Shown one piece after another: positions 12,001 to 25,200 of a stretch of 64,000 nt of DNA. How positions within the stretch are numbered: the stretch's first letter is position 1; every line of letters starts with the position of its first letter. A program made the translations under genes and the position numbers. Below the pieces are notes generated by a model. That model saw only the letters and a program-made list of their open reading frames with translations. It did no database searches and was not told the origin of the DNA. The DNA is taken from positions 16,981,001 through 17,045,000 of the forward strand of contig NC_079875.1 in the NCBI RefSeq assembly GCF_029227915.1, read 5' to 3'. The stretch comes from Hydractinia symbiolongicarpus (Eukaryota > Cnidaria > Hydrozoa > Anthoathecata > Hydractiniidae).

Positions 12001-14528
12001 ATAAGAGAAAAAAAAGACAACCTTCTTCAATATACGATTCCAAACCACGTCTTCTAGCATCCAATTGTTGTTCAGACAATGAAAATGGCCACTTGCTTGG
12101 AAACTTTGGAAAGGGGTAATCTCTAAATCGTCTTTTTAGCTAAATATGGCAAATAAAACTCTGATTGTCTTTGTAACAACTGCAACACAGTAATAAATAA
12201 ATTATATTTTACCTCAGCGTGTAGAGCTGCAAATTCTTTGTATCTTCTAGCACAAACATATGAACCCGATATATACACATTATAAACCTGTAAAAAAATT
12301 GTACGACATAATAATGTAATTTACATATAAAGACTGAACTTAACTCTATTCAATTTTGTACATGAATAATGATTTAGGACATAGATAAGAATTTTATGGA
12401 TTTAAAAAGAACCTTTGTTAATAGACTAGTAAGGTTTTGGGACAAGTTTCAAAGAATGTGATTGACCAGTGAGTATAAAACAGCTATTAATTAGGATAAT
12501 ATCTTATCTTTCAAAAGCAAGAAAACAATGTGTTTCCATCCCATATACTTTTGATAGAAAAGTGGTTATTTATATGCTTCTATGTCATCATCATTTATCA
12601 TAATTCTCGGCTTAACTTCTGTTTTCCATGCTAGCATGAGTTGGACAGGGTATATTAATGACCCTCTTCCAATCTGATCTAGACTGTGTTAGATCTAAAC
12701 TCAACTTCCTCTGTATCAAGCCTGTCCTTATAACCTCCTGTCAAGTCTTTCTCGGTCTACCTCTGGGCTTTGCCCTGGGAACTATCAAGTCTCTACACTT
12801 TCTTACCCAATTACTCCCCCCCCATTCTTTCGAAGTGTCCCAGCCAATTCAATCTTCTTATCTGGATTACATCTTTAATTCTAGGGATACTTAGCCTGCT
12901 TCTTAGCTCATCTGAACTCTTTCTGTCTCTCAGACTGGCATTACATGTGCAATATGTGCGATTGTTTATGTATTACAAAATTTCATGAAGCAAGGAGTGA
13001 ATTAACAATTGTGAGATAGTGATTTTGTGTGATTAAAAAGCAATTTAGTATCACAAGCCTAAACAGAAAAGGTAATTAAGAATTTCTTTCGATCATCGCA
13101 AAGATAAAAATCATTGCAAATATATAAAATCTACTTACTACATATTTTTCACCATTCTTGTCTTCTGTTCGAAAGTCTGGTATTGTGATAGGAACACTTT
13201 TCCTTTCTGAATAGTCAATATAATCTCTACTACCAACAACATCAGCAGGCCCATCAAGTTTCCGGGCTTCACTCGGTGTAACTGAAATAATCGCCATTGT
13301 CAATGCATTTTCACCTTGTCTGATCAGATCGACAACTTTTCGATGATCTGCTCCCTCACAATTTTCATTGTTTCTTAAAAAGCACAAATTAATCTTATTT
13401 CGCTTTTTGGAGGTAAAAGTAGCAAGAAAAGAGCCAACTTCAGGATTTTAATAATTAAAGCGTATGCAAGCATAGATTTGTTTTCTTCCAGACACTCCAT
13501 TGTACAGGGGTAAAGGAATTTGCAAACTGCATGTTTGTGTCACAGAAAAGCATTGTAAAAAGGGCCATATGAGGAAGAGGGAGGGGAGGACGATTATTTC
13601 TAATTGGATAAAATCGAAAAACACCAGTAAACACCCTGACCTTCTTTTGAGGAACATTCTGCAAAGCCTGATTATAAGTAAAGTTTTATTCTTTCCAGTC
13701 TTTATTCCGTTTTAAGCACCATTTTTGTTGATGATGAATGAATATGGATGTATTAAAAAACTTTACGTCTTCTGATATATCAGTTTAAAATACCAGACAG
13801 TTGTGTGGATAAAATGTGTACATGTGGGAAATTTTACATCTAGATAGCTAGGTAGTAGTATGGGTATGCTGAGCTGAACAGATTTGGAGATTTCTAGCAA
13901 GAGGGTGCAGATAAGGCGCAAACGGCCACGTATATAAGGGCGAGGTTAGGCAAGTTTTTAAATTAAGTTGACAGTTGTCCCCCGAAACCGCCAGCACTTT
14001 CCCGAACTTGCCCAGAGCATTCCCGAAATGCTATTCCTTGCAACATACCATGCGGAGTACAGACATTGTTCGGGTTTGTGAATACTTGATTTTTTTATCA
14101 AAACACCAAACCCAACTGAAAACACCCGCACTTTTTACGGTGTATGCTACTTTTATTGGTACCCTCGTTTTCTAGTTAGAAAAGTTTTGAACACAGTTGT
14201 TCAACAATTAATAATTGCAAAATTGAATTTTAATTTTCCTGTTTTGCTAGGTGAAAACTTACACCATTAATATTCTGTCACCAACAAGAACACCTGCTCT
14301 GTCAGCTGGACCACCATCCAAAACTGCACTTATCATTTGAAGAGGAGGATATAAAGTTCCATTTATAGATCGTAACTGTCCACCTTCTGAAACTTGGCCA
14401 CGAACGTTAAATCCAAAGCCTCTTTCTCCTTTTCTTATTTTCACAACTCGTGGTCCATATGGATCTTTAACAGGAGAAGAATCATCATCTTGCATCGAGT
14501 CTTCTAAATCAGGCTTTTCGTCGGCCAT
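6009..14528 (-). CDS. SNX27: Sorting nexin-27 (PDZ-PX-FERM), complete
   Basis: Retromer-associated cargo adaptor that recycles PDZ-ligand membrane proteins from early endosomes to the plasma membrane. Fourteen exons read in one frame (transcription order): 14528-14263, 13373-13139, 12287-12213, 12139-12022, 11803-11736, 11493-11356, 9920-9842, 9565-9459, 9237-9097, 8597-8448, 8281-8153, 6657-6598, 6460-6398, 6068-6009; 1,689 nt, 562 aa. The PDZ domain (about residues 24-118) has a GFGF carboxylate loop and the GQLRSING insertion that in mammals contacts VPS26. The PX domain (about 160-265) keeps RYKEF and a [19 protein letters not shown]-type block. The FERM-like region (about 275-525) includes [15 protein letters not shown]. 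Human SNX27 is about 541 aa; this copy has a divergent acidic tail ending DDGDL. All exon phases agree. Confidence 0.95.
6113..6366. repeat. Degenerate GA-rich minisatellite in SNX27 last intron
   Basis: Repeated variants of AAGAAGTACACGAGAA, ACACGAGAAGAAGACGAG and GTACGACTGCACACTA fill the intron between coding exons 13 and 14 of SNX27. Unit lengths vary, and one strand is strongly purine-rich. Confidence 0.7.
10007..10813. mobile_element. Non-autonomous DNA transposon (807 bp, hAT-like ends)
   Basis: The ends form an inverted repeat: CAGGCCATTTCTTGA on the left and TCAAGGAATGGCCTG on the right (one mismatch). The element is bracketed by identical CCCTAA hexamers (10001-10006 and 10814-10819), a clean target-site duplication. 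Subterminal regions carry repeated ACGAGTG / CACTCGT and GCGCG motifs on both sides. No transposase reading frame is visible inside. The CAG...CTG ends resemble hAT elements, but 6 bp is short for the usual 8-bp hAT duplication. It sits in the SNX27 intron between exons 6 and 7. Confidence 0.8.
12610..12970 (-). mobile_element. Decayed LINE reverse-transcriptase C-terminus
   Basis: Minus-strand translation across frameshifts gives pieces typical of the C-terminal end of non-LTR retrotransposon ORFs: [13 protein letters not shown], then [12 protein letters not shown], then NWVRKC, then [12 protein letters not shown], and a terminal SRSDWKRVI. Stops and frameshifts separate the pieces, so it is dead. 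It lies in the SNX27 intron between exons 2 and 3. The GRPRKTW-type motif is the main family clue. Confidence 0.7.
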
Positions 14529-14554
14529 CTTCTTTCGAATGTTGTTATTTTCCT
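14529..14554 (-). promoter_or_regulatory. 3' splice site just upstream of SNX27 start
   Basis: On the minus strand, TAATAATTTTTAG is followed after 24 nt by the SNX27 ATG. Such a short leader behind an acceptor fits a 5'-UTR intron or a spliced-leader trans-splice site. Confidence 0.5.
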
Positions 14555-16280
14555 AAAAATTATTAGCCTATCACGAGCAGGTATTTCATGTTAGTACGCC
14601 ATGTCCGCGACATATGCGCCTTTCATTCCCGGAAGGATCAGTTGCCTGAAAGATTTTTTTAATAAAAATGGCTTCAAAAATATTCTTGATAAATTACCAC
14701 TTCTACAAAATAAAAAGAAGCTAGTGACAAGAGAAACATAAAAATACAAAGAAGATCGCACCAAAAACTGTATTGCTCAAATGAGTCATTGAGAAGTGCA
14801 CTGATACATAGAGTAGCTGCAGGGATAAAGATCTACCATGCAAAAGAATCACTGGTGCGAATATAAAGCTAATTTTACTTTTATTATAATTTTATCCTTC
14901 TTTTTAAAGGCGCACTCCCTTCTAATTATATAAAGTATTTTACTTAGGACATCAGTTGTATAAGCAAACTGAAGTAAAGGATTTAGTGTGCTTTCTTGGC
15001 TGCTACCTTGAGTTTAACTAGCCAGGTATATAGCTAGAGCTAGCTACCTGCATTGGATTTTCTATGGGTGCTGCATATTTTCTTTTATTTTATGCAAAAG
15101 AGATGATAACTATTTCAACAGCTTTTATTTTACAATTTAGCTTAGTTTTACCTTTATATATTGAAATCATCATCACCCACCAGCTATCTGGATCAAATCT
15201 ATCTTTTTCACCTCCTTCTAGGTCTTTTTCAATACACCTAGCTAGACCTTGTCCTAGGAACTATCAAGTCACTCCTCCATTCTTTCCAAATCGTGCAACC
15301 AACTCGATCTTCTTATCTGGATAACATCTCCAATGCCACAAATACTTTAGCCTGCTAGTTAGCTCTTCTGAACTCTTTTTAACACCTTTAAACTGGTCTT
15401 ACACATCAAACTAACCTTTCCTATTCATTCTTTTCTAAACGGTCAAGTTCTTCCTTTTTTACTGCACCTGTTTCACTACCTTGCAACAAATATAACACTT
15501 CTTATACAGTCTTCCAACAACCTACCTTTTGCATCAACAAAAACTCTGTTGGTCAGCAAAGGAAGTAACTTTCTAAGTGTTTTCCTAGCAGAACCTAACC
15601 TGCAAGTGGCACTTCTTTTAGCACCCCTTCACTATCCAACATATCACCTAGGGAACAAAAGTTCTTAACTATATGTAATGATTCCTGTTGTAATACATCA
15701 TTGAAAAAACTTTGTTTCTGAAAACAATTGATTAAGATTTTTCTTAGAAAAATACCATGCTTATTGTTGATTTAATGCAACAAATGTTGCCAACATAAAA
15801 AGAATCAGTAAGAAAGGGTGCATTTTATTTCATTCTTATATATCTAGCCTAACTGTTTTATCCCTATAGTACTACTTAAATGAAAATTTCCAATCTCATG
15901 TCTATGTTATAATCTCCAGGTACACGTTACTTTTAATAACTAAAATATCTAGCCTTGACATAGTGCTTTAGCATAGTCAAACTTTTGACATTGTTGCAAC
16001 CGTAATGGTAACTAAATAAAAAGATGTTTTTTAAAATAATTTTATGCAGGCATATTATTGTTCAAATCCCCATTATGCTTTTAATTTTTTAAACCACCAT
16101 AGGATGTTTACTAAAAAATCGTTCTAAGATCTAAGAAGATCTAAATCTAAGAAGATTGATTTAGATTTTCTTGATTATGTATACGCTATCGTTATAATAA
16201 ACACAACTCAGAATGTGATGTGTTGTTTGATATCACATACTTTGTAACAAAACTTCTTATATATTATCTTATTTTTTTAG
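14555..16280. other. Head-to-head intergenic region, SNX27 / receptor
   Basis: About 1.7 kb separates the SNX27 leader from the receptor leader, so the promoters of both genes probably lie here. No TATA or other core element is convincing. The interval contains a decayed LINE fragment at about 15170-15680. Confidence 0.5.
15170..15680 (-). mobile_element. Decayed LINE reverse-transcriptase fragment, second copy
   Basis: Minus-strand pieces in shifting frames resemble the same LINE domain as at 12.6-13.0 kb, but extend further upstream: a FC-LGDMLD start, then a LLTN-R segment, LL-GSETGAVKKEELDRLEKNE, SSEELTSRLK, and a distorted RPRR-type end. On the plus strand the two copies share CTATCAAGTC, TTCTTATCTGGAT and TAGCCTGCT. 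Many frameshifts and stops; non-functional. Confidence 0.65.
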
Positions 16281-16292
16281 GCAGGCATTACA
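16281..16292 (+). promoter_or_regulatory. 3' splice site 12 nt before receptor start
   Basis: A T-rich tract ends in AG at 16279-16280 and the receptor ATG follows after only 12 nt. This fits a trans-splice acceptor or the end of a 5'-UTR intron. Confidence 0.5.
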
Positions 16293-19200
16293 ATGAAAAA
16301 AATATTACTGACATTTTCACTGTTGGTGTGTTTGATTGGAGATGTTAAAATGGCTGGTAAGCAAACCTTCAATGTAATGCACTTGTGTTTTGTAATAAGT
16401 TACTTGTTTTAATGAAGACCACCTTGATTAACCAAGTGAAATGTGATAAAGAGAATCTAAAAATTTGTATGTTGTCAAGTGCAATGTTGGATTTTGCAAA
16501 GTATATCTTCATATTGTGCTTATGTATAATTATCTCTTAGTGAAATTATTAATTTTGATTAAGTCAGTCAATTCAAATAACACTTTTAAAATGGTAATTA
16601 AATCAAGCTTTTTCCATAGTATCCACATGTCCACCGTATTCTGCATTTCTACTTCAAGCTATTATATTAATAATAATATGATTGATATTATGATGAACAA
16701 ACATTTATATATAATTTATATATAAATATATAAATTTATATATAAGGCCTACCAAAGTGCACAGTGCATTCAATTTTTGTTTAGCATAATTTTGAATAAA
16801 AAATGCAGTAAATACTCTTAGTGAAGCCATATTTTGATTACATACGGATTCTAAAATTTCAAAAATATTCTTTTTAGTTAATTTTTAACAAAACTTGGGT
16901 AACCATAATTAATAGAGACAGGGAAATAATTATCCATCTTTATTTATTTTTTATGCACCCAAAAAGTAAAATTAATAAATAATATAAATTTGTTTCCAAA
17001 GGCAAAGAGAATTGTAGCTGAAAAGTTAAGTGACTACAGTACCGCTTGAACATAACTTGACATTTATGCAAGTTTTACGAACTCGCATATCTACATAATG
17101 CATGACAATAAGATATAATGAAGTCTTTTGTTTTCACATGTAACATGCAAGCTATTGTTTAAAAGCGCTAATGATCACAAAAACTCACAAAAACGACATA
17201 TTGTAGGTGCTTGGAAATTAAAGACACGATTCCAACGGAGTAGTTAACAATCTTACTCGCTAAACAAACAAAATACAAGGCAAAGTTTAAGTAACAAATA
17301 ACACATGTAACATGACATAAATATTAGGAAATAAACACTTACTAGAAATATAGTGGCATAAGCCAAGCCAACTACAAGTGAGAGAAAACAACTGAAAATA
17401 ATGCTCAGATGCAGAACAACTCCTGTGATGTACGAAAGACTAATTTCACTCAACAGCGAATTTATTTTTATAATGTATGTTCCACCCTGTCGCTACATGT
17501 TGAAGACGCTAGCACAGAAAAAGGATGTGCAAGATGTGCAAAACAAAACGGACTCAAGGGAAAAATTTAACTAAAAATAGTACCAAAATTACAATTATTC
17601 TTTTTACATAATTAACACGGGGCATCACAACACAAAACTAACGAATATAATGCATCTCGTACTCCACCGCAGAGCGAACTCTACAGCAGAGCACAAACGG
17701 GACAACACAAGGACAACACAAATTACATAACAAGTATAAATTTCAATACGGCAGGAACACATATATTTTAAAATAAACGGACAACTGCGTTAATACTTTT
17801 TTACCGTGATTAAAAATAGTAGTTTATAGTTATAGTTATAGTTATCGTTTATAACAAAATACAGCACTTTTTAAACTTTGACATATATATTGTTTTTTCC
17901 TCCTAAAATTTTAACAAAATTTTCCTAAAATATAGGATGATTGTTATAATGTTTTTTTTCTTCGTGTTTTCTCCTAATATTTGATCCAAACACTTCCTAA
18001 ATTGTACTAAAATATCTTAAAAATTATAAAGTTTTAGATCTATGACCACGCTAAATTGTTTGGAGGTGAGGGGGTCATTCTTTTTAGAATAGGTAAAAAT
18101 GTATTTTTAGCTAATTTCTCATCCACTCACAGGATGCCTGAATGCTTGTGATTTGAGGGATTGATGATACTCAGATTATATAATTTTGACATTTAGGGCC
18201 GGGACAGGAGGATGGGGATACTATATTTGTAAGTCATCAACCCTAAGTCAAAGAAAAAAATGAAATCAAAGTCCTGTTAGTTGAAGATTAATGTCTGATT
18301 ATAGAAAAATTTTAAAAGCACTAGCCCTATAAATTCATGTAAGCTATATACAATAATTTATGGATAGCTTTTTTATGCTGCCCTATATGTGTGTCAAGAT
18401 CGTATTCCCCAGAAAACTTCTTTATAACGTTGACAGAACCAATCTTGTTTCAAAGGTTGTGAAAAAAGGTTTGTATATTGCAGCATAGGTAGTATGGTAC
18501 ATAAAGTTTCCGGTAGTGTATTTAAAAAATGAACATGCCACTGTCACTGGTCAAAAAGTTTGTCTTTGTCGCTCTAAGGGAAACATAGTCAAAGTTGTCA
18601 ATAAATAGGAATAATAACATGTCTGCAAAAGATATTAGTTGAGATAATTTTTAATTTAAATTCCCGGAGCAAAGGAAAATATAACTTGCTGAACCCCAAA
18701 GTGCCTCATTTTTGTTTGAGGTCGGCTGGCGAACATCGACTCTATCGTGCTCACTTTCGGTACTTTGGATTGACAGGGCTGAACCACTTTGAATGTTTTT
18801 TTTGGAGGGGATGTTTAAAGTTAGGCTAAAATTTGCGGGTGTTTGAGCCTGCTGCAAAAAGAGCTGGTATAATCTTTGGGCTGACATAATAATAGCTGAT
18901 AGGGCAGCTTGTCATTATATAATATAGTTAGTATAGTGATAGTATAAAGTTAAAAATAGCATCTTTATTAAATTGCACAATTTTTTCCTCTTCGTTTTTT
19001 CTACTTAGTGTAAAAGACCGAAAATGAACCCTAGGCTTGGAAACTTGGCAGAAACGATTGTTTCATTTTCGCGACGTTTCCGCAAAGTCTACTTAACACA
19101 AAACATTTGGATCGTTTCTGTCAGCTTTAAATCACGATAACGATGGATCGTTTCCCTGGACTCCAGAAATTTCCAGGCCTGTACCCACATGATTGCTTAA

Positions 19201-22200
19201 TAACAGTACATATAAATTAATCTGTGTGAGGGGTCTGGGTACCAGAGAATTTAAACGACATAAACCAGGATTTTTAACCAACAATCCATACAAATCTCTA
19301 TTAGATTTTTCAACAATTTGTGGGATAAACAAATTTTTAAATGTAAATTAAATCTTTAGAAGTCAAAATCGTGAGAAGTCAAGTGCTATTAATTCATTTT
19401 AAGGTGTCAAGTTGTGTGAAAAATAAAAAGCTGAAAGTAAAACTATGCTACAAACCTTTAACTTTCAAGTTTTACCTTAAATATCTTCGCACAAAACGTA
19501 AATCTTGCTGTATATTATCAATATTTAATTTACTCGAGTGATGTCACATGTAAAACAAACCATTAAAATACGCTCAGAAAAGATTTAAATTAGGTCATAA
19601 GAGCTGCAAAGCTTCCAGTGTCACATGACTTTTTAAATGTTAGACTTTGTTCCTGAGCCGGCCTGGAGTAAATTTACACATGCAAATTTAGGCATGTGCA
19701 AATTATTAAACCACACAAGTTTTAGTAAAAGTAAGGTGTTGGTGATGGGAACAAGCGTTTACTTTTGTTAAATGCTTACCTATTGGTGAAGGTTACATTT
19801 CTTCCACAGCAAGACTTTTCTCAAATCACTTCAAAAAGAACCTTTAGAATTAAACCTTCTTTTTTTCAGATCCTCCAAAGTTGTTTACCTTTAAGATAGA
19901 AATTCAACTGAAAGATGGTCAATGTTTCAACTATATTTACGAGAATGATGAGACGTCTAAAGGTTTTTTATCTTTAAAGGAAAAGGTAATGGCTGGTGTC
20001 AAATATGCATACAAAGGTAGGTTTTATACTGTTGTTATAGTTTCATAATAACTACCTAAAAACCCTAACAGCTTTAATCATTAGCGGCGTATTTTAAAGG
20101 AAATTTTTTAAGGAAAAGACTTTTAAGTTTAAGATAAAGCTACCTGGCCACACAAAGGAACAAATATGATTTTTTCGACCCCTATCAACAAATCAAATGT
20201 ATCATTTTACCCCCATCGTTTGGCCAACACCCCTCAGGAATAACCTTTTCTTGAGTGTCACTCCTTTATTCTGGAAAGGTTATGGGAAAGACGCTACTGC
20301 ATAGCTCAATGACTCTTGTATCAGAAATAATGAATTATAGTAATACGATCTTCCTTTATAAAACACATTTGATGTGTTAAAAAGTGTAACCACTAATAAA
20401 AATAACTGGAGTCTTTTTAACAACATTCCTAAATTAACATGCATTCATGAATTACTCTGTGAGGGCTCAAAATGTAGTTATACATAGCTATTTTGCCAAT
20501 AGACAGAGGTTTGTTATTATGGAGATTCAATGAAGCTCAATTAAGAATAATAGCTTGAATAAAGTACGGTAATTTAACCAGTAAGCTTCGATTACTAGAG
20601 TCTATAAAGACTCTAGTAATCAAAGCTTGAATGCTGTGTTTTAATGTTTTTGACTGCTGTGTTTTAATGTATTTATTAAATGTTGCATTTTCATGGCTGC
20701 AGATTAATTAAACTTTGTATAAGCTACTATTCTATCAGAACAACACGTCATAAATATTATTTGCTTTCCTGTGTTCTTATTTGTTTCCTCTTATTAAAAT
20801 TATAAACATTTTAAAGTACATTACAAATTTTTTGCTACCTAAAATCTAAGTATATACAAGTTTTGCAAAATTGCCACAATTGATTCTGTGAGAAATTCTG
20901 CCTTATAATATTTCTTTGTATTTGTTTTGTTTCTCAGGAACAAAGAGTAAACAGTGATAGAGGGATCCATTTTTTTATTCAAATCGTATTCCAATAAGCC
21001 AGCACACATTTGTGACCAATTTTACACTCTTACTTTTCCCTTCTTCTTTTTTGGAGAGAGTAGTTGCATTGGGGCAAAGTGCAAAATAATTTGAGATAAT
21101 TCAAAAATGTTTTGCCTAGACACCAGAAAAAGAATTAATGGAACAGAATATTGCAGTGTTAAAAATCTTGAATTTCTTTTATATTTTTAGATCAGACGTT
21201 TTTTTTTAATTCTAAGTTCAAGAAGTTTGAGTGTCCATGGGGAGTGTATAAAGAACCTGTTGTACAATTTGAAATTACTTCGAACAGGAACATAACAAAA
21301 GAAGCTGCTTCTGAACCATTAAGGATTGCAACGAAGCATGACGTCTTATTGATTTCTTCAAAAGGAGGAAGTGTTAGAGTACGTGCAGATAGTTTGAAAA
21401 ATGAATACACATATGAAAAAAAACTGCCATCAAGTTATGTGCGAATGGAGGTCGATCTGTTTCTTTATCACTTCTGCGAATTAAAAAGTGCTTTTCGAGT
21501 TAAACTTGCATCAAAACTGATTTTGCCAAATGGTAATGGAACATACAATCCAAATGATATCTACTTTTATTCCGATCAATGCTATGATAGTAAGTCACAA
21601 AGACTTAAAAAGGCTGTTGTAACATTTTTCCTTGTGGCTGGAGAAAAACGTGAACTCAGTTCCACTCGTACACAATATGCTTATAAAGTGTTGGACCAAA
21701 TGCATTATGATGGCTCTCTCTGGAAAGTTGGTCTTGGTTTACATAAAGAGGTAATTTTTCGGTTTCGCGTATTTGGTATGATGTTAAATTCATGGCAGGC
21801 CTATTACGACGCAACCAGACGCAGATCAAATGTTAAATTATTACCACAAAACTGAAAATTATTGAAAGCAATGTATAATAATTTTCTAGGTGGACAAAGT
21901 TGAATATTTTGGTGCAAATAAGGATGACAGTTTGACTGACGTGGAGAAAATTTACATTGGAGTTGGTTCTGTTGCAGGACTTCTGTTGTTAATTATCATA
22001 ATTGTCATGGTAAAGAATATATTTCTTTTTGCAGCTGCAATATTTTTTAATTTTATAATACTAACTTGTTTTAAAGATAGAGTGTATAGTAATCTTTGAG
22101 CATGAGATAAAATCTTGTTGTTGTTGTTTTTTTTTTTTTGCAATAGTAAATTAATATTTATTAGTTGTATATCACTAAAAATAATTTTTTGATACTGATC

Positions 22201-25200
22201 ACATGATCTTGTGATTTTTCAATTTTATAAAGTACTTTAAAAATGTCCTCTTGTGACAGGTATATAATTATCATTTCTTTACAAACTAAATTGTTTTTGA
22301 ATTTTATCTGAATTTTAGCTTAAACCTTTAAATAAAAATGGGGAAAAATAACAAAATTTAAATGGGTAACCATATAAACAGTTATTAAAAAAGTTGAAGA
22401 GCCAAGAACTCAAAGGAATAAAAAACATTTCAATTAGAAAAGGGACTTTGCCATCCAAAATTTTGATTTTATGATAAAGAAAGAATAGTTTTCTTTAAGT
22501 AAAGGGTAATTTTAGCATTAAAGTGTTGTTTTCATAACATCATTGTAACGTTTTTTTTTAGATTGCAGGTTGTTGTTGTGAGTGCTGCAAGGACACGAAT
22601 GATAATGATGAAGATGAAGATTCTACTGGTTCAACAAGAAAGAAACCTGAGTATGTGGAATTAGATATTGTAACACCACAAGCTGAGGAAGAGCATGGGT
22701 ATAATAATAAATTGTACGAAGATGAAAAGGTATTAACTAATTTGCCAATGCAATATTTGTTTAAAGTTGCCACATTGTAATGTAAGGCATTATTAATATG
22801 TGTAAACCTGGTGCTAAAGGATTAGTTCGGTAAAAATATGTTTTTCTTTTAACGAGTCTTATAAAATTCTCCTTCAAAAACGAAACCTAATGATACATAC
22901 ATTTAATGTAATAAACTATCCACAACGATCAGAACTTGCTCTCTTTTGTATTGTTTTTATAAACGAACCTCTTTGCTTACGTCACTACGACAGATGGGTA
23001 ACCTATGTATATACTGTATGTTTTGTAGCGTTTGTAATAGATTTGTTTTTAGTAGTTGTAAAAGTTAAACGTATTCTAGTTGTAAAGTTTACAAAAACGC
23101 TATCTGATTCTGAAAGCAATATTTATGCTAGCAGTGAAGGTGGAAGTAGTGGAAATGAGGCTGATTTGATAGTGTGATAGATATTTCTTGATGAAATTTC
23201 TGAACATCCTTATTTTCTTCACTATACTCGTCATCACTTTTGTGATTCTCATCTTTATTCTCTTCTTCTGTCTCATCTGAAGATGAAATCAGGACATATT
23301 GTTCTTCATGTTGTACTAATCCAATATTGCATTGCACTCCTATGGCACTATTTGTGGTTTTACTTCAGGATCTGTTTGTATTTCTTTGGTTTTGCATTCA
23401 AAGTCGAATCTTAGAACCAAAGCATGATGGTGGATACCATCTTCACAAAGTTTACGTTTTGCCCTTGATTTTTCTTGTGTTTCACTCGACTTTCGCTTTT
23501 GCGGTTGTTTATCCATATTATAGGCAAATAATGTAGGAATAGCTTCAGCCTTCAGCAAATTAAACTTAAACAAAAATATTAAACACAAAGTTGAGTAAGA
23601 TTTTGTTTGGCATATGTTAGCCCTTTAAGTGCTGGATATTAAAATGGGAAACATATACGATGAAATATGGTCCATATAACGTGTTAAACAATAATGATCA
23701 GTTTGATCTGGATAATGCCTAATGTAACCTTTTCTTAATAAGAAATGTTAGGTCTGGTATATGTTAAAGGGGGGCTGTTTTGTTAAAATTTTCTCAAATT
23801 TTGGGAAAATCATAGCTTCATTCTTATAAAAAATCCATGCTGCTGTAAAAATAAAACAATTCTATTACCTTCAAATCTCTTTTGAAACAGTCTGACATAG
23901 CTTCTTATCTTTTGGTAGTTTTTCCTTTTGATGTTTTGCAACTATGTTTTCTTGAGGTTTTTATCTTTCGGTAGTCCATAAATACTGACTTTTTTAAATC
24001 TGTTTACCATAAAAGTATTGCTATAGCAACCCACTGCCATACACCAAGGCATTGAATTTAAAAAAATATAGACACATCAAAACTTTCTACCAACAATTTC
24101 TATTTACTTTTAAAACACTTCTCTTTTCTCTCATCTGCCTCTGTGACGTCATGAACACAGAGATTGTTTAAAAGGAAAAGTCTGTTTACAAACAATAAAA
24201 ATCATTCTCAAAAAAGAAAATATGTTTTTCGAGTAATCAGCATATGCTGACTTCAATTCTTTTGAAAAAACCTTGATATTGAAGAATTCATTTTTACCGA
24301 ACCAATCCTTTACAAATGTCACCAACGCAATATTTTGATCAAAGTTATGAATTATTAAAATTGATAATTTCATAATATGATAATAATAGGCTAATGCAAC
24401 ATTTCATTACTTAAAGCTTCCCATCTTGTTCGGACGATCTTAGGATGAATTATCTATTTGCCTGAGGATCGTTTTACCAAGATGAAATTTAAGTAATAAA
24501 ATGCTGCATTATTTCTCGCATATAATAATTTAGACTATTTAGTTATGTCTTGAAAAATATTGTTAACAACTGAGTTGCATCAACCTCAATATTGTTTTAA
24601 TTCTCTTGTTTAAATCTAACTTGTTTTATGATTTAAAGGGGATGCGTTAGGCAAAAGACATGTTAATATCTTAAAGCATTTTGCATGTGCTATCAATAGA
24701 ATGTTTTAATCAATCAATATATTTCAGGGTATGTGCATTCTTTTGCACACCTCTCCTAAAAAACATGCGTCTCCAGTCTTAACTGTGTTTTAATAGTCCT
24801 TAATTCAAGTGCCATAGGTTTTTTCTTAGGGTTTCCGTTTTTAGTGATTTATAAATTTTTATTATGCTCACACAGAAGTTGCTTGTTTTTGCTAATTTCC
24901 TAATTTCTGTTTTATTAATCTGTTACCAAACAATTTACCTTTTTTAACCTAGAGTGTAGATAGCTTCCAACATAAAAGGCTAGATAGCTTCCAACATGCA
25001 CCTCCAGTATACCAAGATAACATTGATGCAGTGCAGGTATTCAGCTCTGATACTTAAATTGTTGTTAATGTGAGCAAAAATGTAGATACCAACGTATAAC
25101 TATTTCACAAAATTTGCTTCTTTTTACTGAAGATTATAACCGGGGAAAATCTTCTTTGTAAATTGATTATAGGTAAAGAAATTTAATGAGTTTGAGTTTT

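Larger units (their letters stand above)
22730..24952. other. Receptor intron 5 with nested insertions
   Basis: A 2.2-kb intron carrying a decayed minus-strand coding remnant (23165-23550) and a foldback MITE (24375-24535). The remainder is AT-rich without recognised features. Confidence 0.5.

Noticed and set aside
21751-21855. Continuation of the long receptor open frame past 21750
   Set aside because: The frame runs on for 34 codons, but a donor at 21751 and the next exon (21890, transmembrane helix) continue in phase; the extension would remove the membrane anchor.
22890-23177. 95-codon plus-strand frame in receptor intron 5
   Set aside because: No family resemblance, and it lies beside the decayed minus-strand transposon-like remnant.
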